From Pteria penguin (taxonomy: Eukaryota; Mollusca; Bivalvia; Pterioida; Pteriidae), in contig CM068585.1 of assembly GCA_035048485.1 (NCBI GenBank), positions 20,386,001 to 20,450,000 on the forward strand: a stretch of 64,000 nucleotides of DNA, read 5' to 3'. Shown in pieces: positions 27,001 through 42,800 of the stretch. The notes under the pieces are model-generated. The model worked only from the letters and a program-made list of their open reading frames with translations. It had not been told where the DNA came from and searched no databases. Both the position numbers and the translations under genes were made by a program. Position 1 is the stretch's first letter; the number at the start of each line of letters is the position of its first letter.

Positions 27001-30000
27001 GGCAAGCATATTCTGTTATTAACCCGTTAAGGAGCACACCGGCTATTTCCTGACGGTCAATCTGAAGCGATCATAATATCCATTCTTCTATATTCTATGT
27101 AGATTTATGTAAGCTCGACATCTTATTAAATTAATTAACGAACTGGTTACTAGATCCTTAAATAAACATATCCAGCAATTACGGCGTCTCTTATAAACTA
27201 CAGACCACGATCAACCATCATGTTGATAACCGAGCATTTTCATTATTTAAAATTAATTCTAGTTCTCCTTTTAAAATCTTATTGAATCACAAGGACCTCT
27301 ATAGCTTCAAAGTATTTATTGAAGCAGAAATACATGCACGCTATGTTTATATTGATTATGTGGGTGATTCCGATTGCCTGTTATAAATAGTATTACAACT
27401 GGTACATCATTTCTTATGCGATTCTTTTGCTGGAAAAAATCTGCACTGGGGTTGTTTGGTCTAGACCTTATTCCATAGGTTAATATTTTGGACTAGTTTA
27501 CCTTATGTATGTCAGTAATGGAGGGGAGGCGTTTTTTTTAAAGACACGTTTAGATTATTGAGCAAATCAGCAGGAATACGGGAAATTGTTAGCGGCAGAT
27601 TATGTACCCAATCAAAACAGATACCACTTCATGGTTTCAGCGTCATTTAACATTTCCGTAGCTTTATTTATCCTAATGTTTTATTTATTTCGCGAATTTA
27701 TAGATCTTTTCATATATTCATTGTGACGATTTTGTATTCACTCGGCGTATTTTTGGATATATGAAATAGAGATGACAAACCCGGTGTATACTCTTACACC
27801 TCAATATTCCGCCAATAACACCGAAAGTATTTCAATGAATCTATAGAGTAATGTACTGATAGATTGATTTTTGTTTTACGTCACACCACGAATATTTCAC
27901 GTATATGGTGACGGCATTTGCCTGATGCAGTGCATACAAATTTTGACCTTTGCAACGGACCCACCCGAAGCAGTGAGGGATCTTTAACGTGCCATGCATA
28001 CCACGACACGGGGCCTCGGTTTTTACTGTCTCATCCGAAAGACATGACACCGGCATGACCAGAGCGGGACTCGAACCCCGGCCTCCCGATCAGGAGTCCG
28101 ACGCGATACCACTAGGCCACGCCGGCTTTAGAGTAATGTAATATGTACAATGTATTGTATTCGCTTTAGAAGGTCGGGCGAGTAATATTCCCCGTTAGAA
28201 TGAGTACTTACAAATCTGTGTAGAAAGAGGAGCTCCACCTCGTGTCTGGTAATGACAGTAGATCGTCTGGCACAACCACACACCAAATCTTCTTCCTATA
28301 AAACATTGTCTGGTTATACATGTATAAAATATCAAAGTATCTATAAATAAAAACAATAAACAGCAAAAAACATCTCGATACCTTCTTTGATAATTTCAAT
28401 TCAGCAATACAAATAGTTCGGTGTTAATGTTAATTTCGGATCTTCATCAGGTAAAGCTTTGCCACGTGCTGTGTCGAAATAACTTCAACAAGTTCACATC
28501 ATCAGTTAAACACAGCCGACCATACTTTTTCATCACATCGTGCATGAGCGGTTTTTGATTACTTGATCAATTAAAAAATACTTAAGCGCGCAGCGAAATA
28601 TTCTTATTTCATATACAAGTACATTTAAAATTATAATTTCAACAACATATAAAGAATTACATTGATGAACACAAATACCGTATTACTTGTGATGATTTAC
28701 TCTTTGAAATATATTTGGTGATTAAAGCTATGTATCCAGCAACGAAACAAAATTTGAGAGTTTTGTAGAAATTTCATCTATATAGAATAACCAATGTCAT
28801 TTCCTTGATTCCCATGCATACTTTACGCAACCCGAGTATAAACGATCAATATATAAATATACACGAATACATGACATAAAATAAATCATGCAGCTTTGCT
28901 CAAATCTTGCCAAACATTAGTCCAGGATGAACCTGGATCGACATCCAACGATGTCTCATGGTTTATGCGATTCTTAGATGAATCAGTTAGCCTACGATCT
29001 TATGTTAAAACAGATTGAACACATTTAAAGTCCTCAGAAATCATGAAAGGCTAACTATTTTCGTGGACGTAATTCACTGCAACTGCACTCCGAGACTGAA
29101 AACCTCCGTATTGAATCACACTCTATTTTGGGATAGAATCAACTTTTACATGTACAGTAATTTACTTAAAACAAAACTATAAAGGCGAAATCTCCGCTTT
29201 AGATACACGTACTCCTTGATGGTAAGATTTTATTTTGACTTACCCCGAATTTTTCTCCAGAATGAATGTCGTCTGTGTTCCGTTTTCCTTCTGGTTTGGA
29301 AATAACTGCAGAATATAATAAAGTGGTATGAGGTTAATTATAAAGTCAATATAGGAAGCAATTTCATCTCGGGAAGAAATTCAATAATCAACCTTTCATG
29401 TTAAAATAGAAAAATTGCCTTCAATTATCCATCGCTGATTTCGTAATTTTGTGTTTTCCGGTAATAATGAAAATATTGAGAGTCAGCGACACGAATAAAT
29501 CTCTGTGTGGTTAAAGCGATGTCGGTCGAGCGGAGGAATTTAATTTCATGACGTCACGCAAAGAAAAAAGCCAATCTAGCAAGTATTATTAAATATAGAT
29601 CTCCTTTGTATGTGTTGGCATGTTTGCTGATTGAAACTGTCATCTTAGCTTTAACATTAATAGATTCAATATCAAACTCTCTTCTCCGTCTGTTCTCCTT
29701 AGAGACAGCCGAAGAATGTCCTGATAACAATCACAATGCAATGTTAAAGTAACACCATCATCATCGTCAAATTTTCAATTGTATACGATAGGAAAGTAAT
29801 TTTAAATATCTGACCTAGTTATATGTATAATGTCTAATTCTGACATACATTATACAATTCTTTGATTACCGTAGTGAAAATGAAAGCAATTTGAAATCTG
29901 AATGAATCGAGGAAAAAGGTCCATAAAACATGTGTGCCCTCACTATTTAAAAACGTTGTTACCAATAACTATTTTAACATTAAATACCAGTAAAAGATGA

Positions 30001-33000
30001 TACATGTATGATCAGCAGATAAAAATCATGTATTAAACAGCAACTCAATAGTAAGGGACAATAGAGCAGGGTAGTTGTGGTATTGTCATCATACTGGGAG
30101 TAGCTTACGACGCTTCAGACAGATGCTGTCATCACACTGGTAGTAGCTTACGACGCTTCGGAGAGATGCTGTCATCATACTGGGAGTATGCGACGACGCT
30201 TCAGACAGATGCTGGCATCATACTGGGAGAAGCTTAAGACGCTTCAGACAGATGCTGTCATCATACTGGGAGTAGCTTACGACGCTTCAGACAGATGCTG
30301 TCATCATACTGGGAGAAGCTTACGACGCTTCAGACAGATGTTGTCATCATACTGGGAGAAGCTTACGACGCTTCAGACAGATGCTGTCATCATACTGGGA
30401 GTAGCTTACGACGCTTCAGACAGATGCTGTCATCATACTGGGAGAAGCTTACGACGCTTCAGACAGATGCTGTCATCATACTGGGAGAAGCTTATGACGC
30501 TTCAGACAGATGCTGTCATCATACTGAGAGTAGCTTACGACAATTCAGACAGATGCTGTCATCATACTGGGAGAAGCTGACGACGCTTCAGACAGATGCT
30601 GTCATCATACTGGGAGTAGCTGATAACGCTTCAGACAGATGCTGGCATCATACTGGGAGAAGCTTACGACGCTTCAGACAGATGTTGTCATCATACTTGG
30701 AGAAGCTTATGACGCTTCAGACAGATGCTGTCATCATACTGAGAGTAGCTTACGACAATTCAGACAGATGCTGTCATCATACTGGGAGAAGCTGACGACG
30801 CTTCAGACAGATGCTGTCATCATACTGGGAGAAGCTTACGACGCTTCAGACAGATGCTGTCATCATACTGAGAGAAGCTTACGACGCTTCAGACAGATGC
30901 TGTCATCACATTGGGAGTAGCTGACGACGCTTTAGACAGATGCTGTCATCATACTGGGAGAAACTGACGACGCTTCAGACAGATGCTGGCATCATACTGG
31001 GAGAAGCTTACGACGCTTCAGACAGATGCTGTCATCATACTGGGAGAAGCTGACGACGCTTCAGACAGATGCTGTCATCATACTGGGAGAAGCTGACGAC
31101 GCTTCAGACAGATGCTGTCATCATACTGGGAGAAGCTGACGACGCTTCAGACAGATGCTGTCATCATACTGGGAGTAGCTGACAACGCTTCAGACAGATG
31201 CTGTCATCATACTGGGAGAAGCTGACGACGCTTCAGACAGATGCTGTCATCATACTGGGAGAAGCTTACGACGCTTCAGACAGATGCTGTCATCATACTG
31301 GGAGAAGCTGACGACGCTTCAGACAGATGCTGGCATCATACTGGGAGAAGCTGACGACGCTTCAGACAGATGCTGTCATCATACTGGGAGAAGCTTACGA
31401 CGCTTCAGACAGATGCTGTCATCATACTGGGAGAAGCTGACGACGCTTCAGACAGATGCTAGCATCATACTGGGAGAAGCTGACGACGCTTCAGACAGAT
31501 GCTGTCATCATACTGGGAGAAGCTGACGACGCTTCAGACAGATGCTGTCATCATACTGGGAGAAGCTTACGACGCTTCAGACAGATGCTGGCATCATACT
31601 GGGAGAAGCTGACGACGCTTCGGACAGATGCTGGCATCATACTGGGAGAAGCTGACGACGCTTCAGACAGATGCTGTCATCATACTGGGAGAAGCTAACG
31701 ACGCTTCAGACAGATTCTGTCATCATACTGGGAGTAGCTGACGACGCTTCAGACAGATGCTGTCATCATACTGGGGAAAGCTGACAACGCTTCAGACAGA
31801 TGCTGTCATCATACTGGGAGAAGCTGACAACGCTTCAGACAGATGCTGTCATCATACTGGAAGAAGCTGACGACGCTTCAGACAGATGCTGTCATCATAC
31901 TGGGAGTAGCTGACAACACTTCAGACAGATGCTGTCATCATACTGGAAGAAACTGACGACGCTTCAGACAGATGCTGTCGTCATACTGGGAGAAGCTGAC
32001 GACGCTTCAGACAGATGCTGGCATCATACTGGGAGAAGCGTACTAATCAAGGTGTGATGTAAATCAAGAATTTAAGAAAGGGCAATACAATGTAGGTAGA
32101 ATAGTGTTTAAATTCCTGTGCTGTGATGAGTTAGCGATGGAAGTAACCTTTGTTGTGCGGTCATATCTGCTGTAATGCCTTTGTCAGGTTTATCCCTTAC
32201 AAGTATACGTGCAAAACTTTTAGAAATACTTGTGAGCACCAATATCGAAGAATGATAGACGGTTTTTAGATTCGCATCATATTGTCGCCTTTAACTTGTA
32301 AAGGGGAATAACTCCCAGAGATATAGACAAGAATTTAGTTTTGTATTCTGACTCCCAATTTTTCTCATTCTATAGAGAAATATAACGACTCGGAGGACAC
32401 AATATCAAGTTATATGACGTAGAATGCTAAAGCTCTACTGATCATGTTTATCTCTTTTGTATTTCTAGTGAGGAAACATTACGTACGCATGCCGTTTATG
32501 ACAAAATAAATGCCATCTGGTGGTAATCCCCTACGAATGATTACACGATTGTGGTGGTACCTGAAAAAAGAAAAAAATTACTCTTGTGTACACAGATGTG
32601 CTTACCTGTAGAAGAACAGTATGATTCCAGCATTCTAAAACACGCACTATATATCATGCTTTCAGAATTGTAGTTCTGGGCTGCTATTTATTAAGTATGC
32701 TTACACAAGTCATGTAAATCACAGATAGCCACAATTTATTTATAGTTCTACATAACTCATGTATGATATGTATGTATAAATTATATTGTTTCACCAATAA
32801 AAATCAATCCTAGTATTCCAAGTTAATTCTTAAATGATTTTTAGCATTCATAACCAGTTCCTGACTAATTTTGTACAATTGATTGATTGATTGATTATTA
32901 TTTTACTCCACGGTTATTTCACGTATATGGTGACGGCATCTGCCTGATGCATTGCAAAGAAATTTAGACCTTTGCAACAGGCCCACTCGAAGCAGTAAGG

Positions 33001-33761
33001 GATCTTTTACGTGCCACACTTACCGTGACGCGGGACCTCGGTTTTAACTGTTTCATCCGAAAGACAGAACAGCGGTGTGCCCAGGACGGGAGTCGAACCT
33101 GGGATCTCCACTAGGCCATACCGGCTACTAATTTTGTACTATCATCACAATGAGCAATAGCTATTTTTATGAGAAGATTGTGAGACTTAACTAGAGTATC
33201 AAACCCATACAAATCAATGCGAAGCGCCGACGATCCGGGTTCGATTCCCGGGTTGCGCCACTATGTTTAAGAGGTTGGTAACCTCCTGCTTCCATGTCGC
33301 GATATAACTGAAATATTGTTGAAAGCGACGTAAAACACCAATCAACCAACCAACCAAATCAATGCCGAAAAGGTAAAAATCCAGATTAAAATGATCAAAT
33401 GATTTGCAATTATATATTGAATAGAATAACTTTTTTGTTAAAATTATACTTATGATGAATCAAATAAATAATTTAAAAATTTTTTTTTAGATAAATCAGG
33501 ACATATATTTGTCAAATGCAGGAAGTTCATATAGTTAGTTCGACTTTATGTGAATCAAATAGATATACGTAATCATTTTTCCTTAACTTGGCGAGACACT
33601 TGATTCTTACCTGTCATAGAATGCCCACTGACAAATCTGTTTTTGTATGTGGAGGGGGTATTCGCGGAATTGCTTTGACATTCCCTTCATTGCGCGCACC
33701 ACCTAAAATTTAGTACATTTCTTTTCATGTAATCAGTCATAAATGAATAAATAATCAGTCA

Positions 33762-33800
<39 letters not shown>

Positions 33801-36800
33801 ATGAAATCTGGGATATCAAACTATCAAAATCAGTCCGGACACGCCCTGTAACGGAGTTCCGTGACCTTGATATTTCAATCCTCAAAACAACAGGGGTCCT
33901 GCCTGCTTCATTGACACATCGTATGAGCCATGTACTATGACACATCGTATGAGCCATGTACTATGACTCTAGAATGAAAAATCTTCGAGTGACAGTCCAA
34001 AAACTCTCCGTCAACGGACTAACGGACAGACAGCGAATGGGACACTGGTATACCTCCTACAACATTACTGCGGAGATATATTAAAACAGTTTCTTGTTAC
34101 CAATGCCATTTTGGAACTTCATACTAATTTTAATGATTCATAGATATTTTTCAAAATTTCAAAAATCAAAATCGGAGGATAAACCTACGATTTATGCATG
34201 ACAAGACATGAAGTACACGGATGATATTAAGCAAGATAACGTATAAAAATCAGAAGCTTCTTTATGAAACGAAGATCTTACACGAAATAGTCTTCAATTT
34301 GAACCTTTTCAATGCCATACACTAGAACAAATGTATTTCATGTTTTATTGATATCTGCATTTGAGGTAAAAATAAAACTGACCCTGGAATTACTCAATAT
34401 TTAGTTAGACTAAGGGTAAATTAAACGTCTTTTTATCCAGTATTAATTAAATAAAACACTCAATCTAATTGAAATCAGACCTCTAATTCGCTCCCGTTTA
34501 CTGATAAGTCGCGACCGCGATTATCAGAAACGACGAGCGAAGTAGGGATTTGGTTTTAATCAGATTGATAAAACACTTTATTTTGCATCTAGCATCAAAA
34601 TCAGTCTTACTGCATATTAGAATATATAGTACCTGGGGAATTTAAAATAGAAAAATCAGTCATGTTTAACAAGTTGTGTATGTTCAATAGTTTATTGAAA
34701 ACGTATCTCAGTCGTTCATGTCCACTTGAAGTTTACCTTCTTGAACCGATTTTTATTTCTATCAACTATACGAGGGAGATCGTTACCATAATGTCATGGC
34801 AAGATGACGCCGTCGCGACCTTTGATTTTTGACCTCAGTGATGAACCACAAGCCGATTACCCTAGTGGTGACACCTATATCAGTGGCGGATTTAGAGGAG
34901 GCCCCCTCCCTCTTCGCCACATATTTATAAGTAAAAATTCAGATTTGGCACCAAAATGGCTGAGTAGTTTGGCTGGCCAATACGCATGTGCGCCCCCCCC
35001 CCTTTTCGGTAATCCTGGATCCGCCACTGTATATGTTCAACCAGATAGTGTACTCTGACAATAATAACACTATCATATGTACATATTTTAAATGTATCGA
35101 ATCGAAAATCACCCGACTTGGTCCAAATTATCGTTTCCTTAACCTAATCCTGTTAAATTACACTACCAGTTAGTTCTATATTGCACGTCTTCCCTATTGT
35201 TGACTTTATGATAGTAATCACGAATTATATACTTTCAACTCATACTGATTAATAGCATACGGAATCTAATGATGGGTAAACATTGCATACCTCTCCTATT
35301 TGCTCCGGGCTTCGAGTTCCTGGCCTCTGTCTCATGACAGCGCGAATTTCATCCGTAAAAAGATCCTGAAAAATGTTTATCAGTTATAGTTTGGGAAAGA
35401 CTATATATACTGATTAATGGCGATGTTTGGATGTGAGAATAGATTTCTAATTATATGTATTTGCACTGTAATGTTGAAACTAAACCAAGAATGTCACGTG
35501 ACTGGTTCCGTGCGTGTAGTATCATTCCAATTAAAGTACATACCGGAAAATCCAATTATAAAAGGGGAGATATGTAAAAAAAAAAACCCACAAATAAACA
35601 TGTGCGTTAATTTGTTATCTACATGGCGGTACAAAATAAAATACAAAAAATAACACGAGTTTGAAACAAACAGCGGTTGCCTTAAGATGTCGGATAAAAT
35701 AAAAATCATCATGCTGGCAAAGAGTGCTCAAATGACATACTACTAGCATGGCATTGATGGCTTGAACCATTTACGGAATTTGCTTTAATGTTCCTGAATA
35801 TCTCCAAAGCTAAAAAGATGAATTAATTATATATACATGTACAAGTATTGTCCATTGTTAAGTACATATATGTACATATGCAGTATATCGGTACCTTAGA
35901 CTGCTTTTGTTGCTTGAATTCATTGATATCAAATACAAGTTGTTCGAATTGTCTCTTCTCGTTGGGCACTACGACGACAAATGCCCTCCCCTTCTTCTGA
36001 GATTGTTGTAGACTGGTAGCGGCCGCCAGATTGTCCAGTAGAGCAAACCAATTCTCTGCTGATACAGAGTTCACAAGCAAACTGTAATGGACATTATATA
36101 CCAATAGATACATGTACATTTCATAATCACTTCGGCTCTTTATCTGACTTATTCTAACTATTAAAAATTATATTTATTACAATGAGGTTCGTGCTGTTTT
36201 CCCATTTTTAATGATCAAACATTTGTTTCTTTTCAGTATCTGTTATCGACAGGCCTATTGTATTTTTACCTTCTACAGACATGACAAACGCTGATTAACA
36301 TTCTTACAGCTCTAGCCATCCGTCGGAATTTGATATAAGGCTGAAAACATAAAGTAGACATTGATATTTTTCTTTCATTATTGATATTGTAAACGTGGGT
36401 GGAGATTTCTATATGGTGTATACATCATACTTAAAGTGGATTGATATCTATTTGGAGTTTTATGAATGCACGGTACAGATGTCATCTAAGGTCTAAATGG
36501 AGATGTGTCTTTTTTATTAAGATATGTAGTGCATAATCCGTAATAAATAAAAATATAATAATCCGATACTAAAAGATGTATGGAGCTGAAGGTAGAAATT
36601 CGGACAATAAAAAAAAAAAACAACAACAACAAAAACAAAACCGAGAAAGGGGGCAATCAGGGATTTCCGGTAGTACCAAAGGTGGTATCAGATGCTATGG
36701 ATATATAGAGGGATCCTTTGATTATCATGCCTTGTTCGTTTATTCAATATACACTTATATGATGTCATATGGTTAGTATTCATGTCGGTGAAAGGTCTCC

Positions 36801-39800
36801 TGTGGGTATATCCTGAATTGGTATGATTTAAAACATCGAATCCATTGATATTATCAATATGAATGGGTTAGAAATCCCAGTAATGGCATCCTGCTCCATG
36901 ACACAGCTTTGATGAATAAAGGGAGGGAATTCGCTCATTGTTCGAGTCTTTTTTTATTTTATCCACAAAGAAATGAAATATGCATATTCTTAGTAAAACA
37001 TTTTATATTGTAATTATCCTTTCACTGTGTGTACATGTAGGTTTGTCTACATTTATATTTACTTTGCAGTACTAGTATTCCATGCTTCTTGAATAGAACA
37101 TATCTTAAGATTACGTTTCAATATACATGTACTAGTATGCATGTGTCTCACTATGATTTAACATTGTATATTGTGACTGTCACCTTATGCTTTATGTACA
37201 TCACATTGCTAACTGTGATTGTTTCATTCAACAAGTGATTTCATGTGTTACAGGTATTTGATGTTGAATTTTGGCATAGATCTACCGCAAAATGAAATGA
37301 TGATTTTACAAGGAAATGGTATGCCTTCCTGTATTGATTTTATCATGTGATACTGATAATACAGCTAAAATAAAAGACTGGAACAAATCAAGAAAGTTTT
37401 GAAATAGAGAGTTACGCCGTTATGGAGTTATATTTTCAAAACAGATCAAAATGACCGTCCTTGGTAAACTTTGGTGACCATATAGCGGACACTAATCCCT
37501 GGTACTCCCTACTCTTTTCTCCGGACCTGCCACTGGATCAGCGCTATGTATGTAATAATAGGTTTTACAATGAGTGAAGATGGTACGAGGAAAGAAGAAA
37601 TTCTGATCGATTGATTCACTAGCAAAAATCTTGTAAACATCAAAGTATTCGATATTCTATGCAGTCTGTGCGTACAATCATTCTAAAACTGGCTTGAAAC
37701 ATTTCTAAATATGATGAAAAATGAAGTATATTGAATTGCCGAAAAAGATTGTGAACTTCCTATCCAATAGTAAAAGCTTCTACTCAAGAAAGCTAGAATG
37801 AAAAATGCCGGAAAATGCTCAATGCAGAGAAGTTATTAACTGCTACATATGTTTGTAGTTCATATTAACACTACTCTTTAATTAAACATTCAAGTCTACA
37901 TGTTTGCATATATGTAAAGCTAGTAACAATCACGGGAGTTCTTTACTAGCTCAGTGATCCATGGTCCTTTATATAGAATGGACTCTGTCACAATACACAT
38001 ACCAACAGCTTCTTAAATCTCATTGATACATTCTAATGATCCTTTAAATATTCATTCAAATACCTATTGAGGCTGCACAAAAACGAACAAAATGTAACAA
38101 AATACAAAGTAAATGAGTAACTGTAAAGTTTAATTATCCGTCTATAAAAATATTGTATATATTTCCTTTTATTTACGTGTATACATACAAGAATGGCACG
38201 GCTACTCCTTAACATTAATGTATAATAACTTTATTCAGTATTGTAACATGCTTTGCGGGAAAGCCTCGTAGAGGAAAATTTATATATACCATGGATAGGA
38301 GATGACATTTTCTTTATATGAAATTAACAGGTCATTCTAGATATATCCTCTAATCCCTAGCGAAAGATCAGATAAATAAGGCTGGCTAGGAAGTAGAGAG
38401 CTGAGATCATTCCCTGCTGGAAAGTCGGCAAGTGTGAACATTCTGTGTTAGTAAATCGGCATAATCATATCCTTACAGACGGTTGGTAGTTGTTATCTTT
38501 CCCTGCTGCACACTCAGTAGGTGTGTTCTCTCCCTGTAAGATACTTTAGAGGAAAGGTAACGACTTGGCAGGTGTTGTCGTTCCCTGTACTATAATCGGC
38601 TTGTGTTGTCATTCTCGGCTAGGCACAAGAAAGATATTGTCATTCCCTACTGGACACTCAAAAAGTGTGGTTATTCCCTGCTGGACAATCGGAAGATGTG
38701 GGCATTCCCTGTTGGACAGTCGGAAGATATGGTCATTCCTTGCTGGACATTTGGAAGGTGTGGCCATTTCCTGTTGGATATGTCCACATGCGTGGACACT
38801 CCTTGCTGGAATCCGGTCGGTCGTTGTTATCATTCCTTGTTAGATGTTCGACAGTTTTCTTTCCTTGCAGTTAATAGTCTACATGCGAGAGCATTTCCTG
38901 CTATAAGGTTGGCAGGAGTTATCTTTCCATGATGGGTAATCGGCATAAGTTATCACGCCGGCTGGATAGTCAATATCTGTGTTCATTACTTACCGAATGG
39001 TGGACAGGGAGTGATCATTCCCTACTAGACAGTCGTCTGGTGTGCGACAAATCAAAATATGATAGTTGGCAGGTGTAATCATTGTCTGTATGACAGTGGA
39101 CTGGTGTGTCCATTTCTATAAGTTAGTCAACAGGTGTTATCATTGTCTGTTTGACAGTGGACTGGTGTGACCATTTCTATAAGTTAGTCAACAGGTGTAA
39201 TCATTGTCCATTTCTATAAGTTAGTCAACAGGTGTAATCATTGTCTGTATGACAGTGGACTGTTGTGACCATTTCTATAAGTTAGTCAACAGGTGTTATC
39301 ATTGTCTGTTTGACAGTGGACTGGTGTGACCATTTCTATAAGTTAGTCAACAGGTGTAATCATTGTCTGTATGACAGTGGACTGTTGTGACCATTTCTAT
39401 AAGTTAGTCAACAGGTGTAATCATTGTCTGTATGACAGTGGACTGTTGTGACCATTTCTATAAGTTAGTCAACAGGTGTAATCATTGTCTGTATGACAGT
39501 GGACTGGTGTGACCATTTCTATAAGTTAGTCAACAGGTGTAATCATTGTCTGTATGACAGTGGACTGTTGTGACCATTTCTATAAGTTAGTCAACAGGTG
39601 TAATCATTGTCTGTATGACAGTGGACTGTTGTGACCATTTCTATAAGTTAGTCAACAGGTGTAATCATTGTCTGTATGACAGTGGACTGGTGTGACCATT
39701 TCTATAAGTTAGTCAACAGGTGTAATCATTGTCTGTATGACAGTGGACTGGTGTGTCCATTTCTATAAGTTAATCAACAGGTGTAATCATTGTCTGTATG

Positions 39801-42800
39801 ACAGTGGACTGGTGTGTCCATTTCTATAAGTTAATCAACAGGTGTAATCATTGCCTATATGACAGTGGACTGGTGTGTCCATTTCTATAAGTTAATCAAC
39901 AGGTGTAATCATTGTCTGTATGACAGTGGACTGGTGTGTCCATTTCTATAAGTTAGTCAACAGGTGTAATCATTGTCTGTATGACAGTGGACTGGTGTGT
40001 CCATTTCTATAAGTTAGTCAACAGGTGTAATCATTGTCTGTATGACAGTGGACTGGTGTGTCCATTTCTATAAGTTAGTCAACAGGTGTAATCATTGTCT
40101 GTATGACAGTGGACTGTTGTGTCCATTTCTATAAGTTAGTAAACAGGTGTAATCATTCCCTGATGAGAACTCGTTAACTTACATTTTAAAAGGAATACAC
40201 ATTTTTGATTTTGTGACGCAAATGTTTATTATCAACAAAAATATAGCACTGAAGACCACTTTCTTAATTCGTTCACAGAAAAAGGACAGTATCTGTGTTC
40301 TTCTTACAGCTTATTTATTTTAGATGTAACATGCACTGTATAGCCGTAACGTGGCATATGTCTTTATGGAAATATCAGACAGCTTCTGAACGTAGATATA
40401 GGTTTAAACTGGTCTTTACTGGCGGATTTAGAGGAGGGTTACAGGGGTTGGAACCTCATCCCCCCTTTTTGGTCGGAAAATTATACCAAAAAAAAAAAAT
40501 GGTATTTTCGACCATTTTAGGGCTGCATCTCCCCCTTTCCAAACCGAACATTGGTCGTGGGAGACGACGGCAACCCCCCCCCCCTTTTAAAAAAAATTCT
40601 AGATCCGCCTATGGTCTTTAACAGTTATCGATAACCTTTCAAAGACAGTACAAGCAGAATGAACATGGGCTACGAATGCTACGAATAAAAGTATATAGTA
40701 TTATATATTTTTTAACATGAGTAAATAATAAATCATAGTTTATTATCGATAGCAATACTAAATCTAATGTTGTTTTCTCTCCTACATCTCTTCTTTTTTT
40801 TTTTTTTTTGGTTTCATACTGATCCCACACCATGTTTCAATGTTATATGCCATAAGGTGTATTGTGAAGTTTCATCTATAAATCAAAGATACGTCGAAAT
40901 CCACTAGAATTTCTCCTCATTATCACGTTAACATGACTAAAATTACATTAGATTGGATATATTAGACGCGGGTAATCTCCCCTTTGATAAACCTTAATGC
41001 AATAAATCAGATTAAGCCTCTGTATTTAGTTTCAGTTATGAACATTATCATCTTAGCAAGCAGTTTAATGTCAAACGGGATGTATGTTCATAATAATAAT
41101 ACTAATCTGCACACTCTACGACGGTTAATGTATCAAGCTAAGAAAAATATTTACATGCATGCATGTAAAAAATGGCTTTATATACCGAGAGACTTAACTG
41201 CAGTTTTAAGTGTACAAATACAATAAACAAACTGAATAAATAAGATTAAAGTTTTAGTTTACACGTACGACAGTACAGAGAAACTTTAACGATTTATGCC
41301 ATTGTATAACAGAAAAACTTGCGCATCCTTTGCGATATCAGAGGAGTTCTTTACTTTTTTCTAATTTCTAACATACGATAGAATTGAGATATACCTCTTC
41401 CGACCCTGGGATACTACATCCATCTAGATCATCGTCATCCTCATCACTTCCTTCCCCTTCCTCTTCCTGTTTAGCCGGCCATTCCCATGGATCGTCCATC
41501 GTGTCTATCACGACCTCGAAGTCGGGATTGCGTTCGTATGATAAAGGTTTAGGACCGTCGTCCTCGGAACCGGACAAGTCCTCTGTATCATCTGCATTAC
41601 TCATCTTGAGATTTTATACCGTGTAATCTTCTCAGTGAAATCTCTTTTTTCTTGTTTTTGACACGTATTGTCCTTTTTCAATACCCAAATGAATGCATTA
41701 TACTCCTTCTTTCACAAATAGTACGGGTCACCCGTACATACAGTGGATTCCAACTTTACTTACAATACTCCAATAAATATATAGAACTTGTCAGTGTCAA
41801 TACAGGTAAGGAATTATTAAATAACTCTCTATCTACTAATCACAGGGAGGGCACGCTGCATTCCCATTAATTAACAGTTATTGATTCACTTTTACAGCAC
41901 GTCCAAAGGAAAAGAGCAAACTGCGTCTTTCCGCCGTATGCGAGCCATTTCCTGTGATTCCATCAAGGACTGTTTAATGACGGCAGGAAAACGGTGTTAT
42001 ACGTTTCTATGTAGAATTCATACGAGTTAGAGTACGTAAGATATCTGTTGATAAATCATTATTACAGATTTAAAGATACTTTGAGATTTAAACAATACTT
42101 ATTAAACTTCAACAGCGTGAGATCAGCAGATTAAACTGACAACAATGGCTTCCTTCGTGTTGGCGTTCAGAGGGTCCCTGCTATGGTGAAATCTGATAAT
42201 GGTAGGTCGCAAACATGCATTCTTCCACGCGTGTCGCATATATCAGTATATGGCAAGAAACACTGATGTTGCAGATAGGTTTAAATTTGCTGAATTACTA
42301 ATACTCCTCATCCAATCACAGCATTGATAACAGATCTATTTCATCCAATCAAAATTGTGATAAAAGATTCTATCAAGAACATCAAGAAAACGGTTCAAAT
42401 TTGAATCAAATTTAAAATATCTTATGTTATCTGTTTCGTCAAACACTATAATAAATCATAATGTAGTGTAGAGTATAGCAAATTCCAATTCTAGTTTCGA
42501 AATTTCCAGAAAGTCTTTGGTTATCAAATACTCCACAGAAAATCACAAACGTCACTATTCGTATAAAGTCATAATTTATCAATCACAAAACTACAGTAAT
42601 AGGTATACAACATTATAACGTATATATGTTCTAATATTTATACATACTTTAGTCCCAGTAAATATTTTGCCTTAAAATTGTTCAATCTGGGACAATGAAC
42701 CTCATTACATTTTAAGTTGCTAAAGCCTTTGGTCTAATGTAAACTTTGTATATATCTGTGTCCATTATATACACATCTCCTACAAACATCAAATACAATT

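Noticed and set aside
28060..28126. tRNA gene
   Set aside because: Good A and B boxes, but it continues into a SINE body with target-site duplications and is the head of the SINE.
30188..31698. Five overlapping ORFs in the 43-bp array
   Set aside because: Same repeat seen in shifted phases; no known domain.
32483..32486. Alternative donor AC|GTAATG for exon 7 of the downstream gene
   Set aside because: Would change the phase and break the frame to exon 8; the donor four bases earlier gives the same 74-nt exon as the paralog.
38565..38932. ORFs of GHSLLD/IPCWT repeats on both strands
   Set aside because: Within a degenerate tandem repeat; three overlapping frames show the same repeat.
41384..41626. 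Plus-strand Ser-rich ORF
   Set aside because: Shadow of the acidic exon 2 on the minus strand, which has splice sites and a fitting phase.
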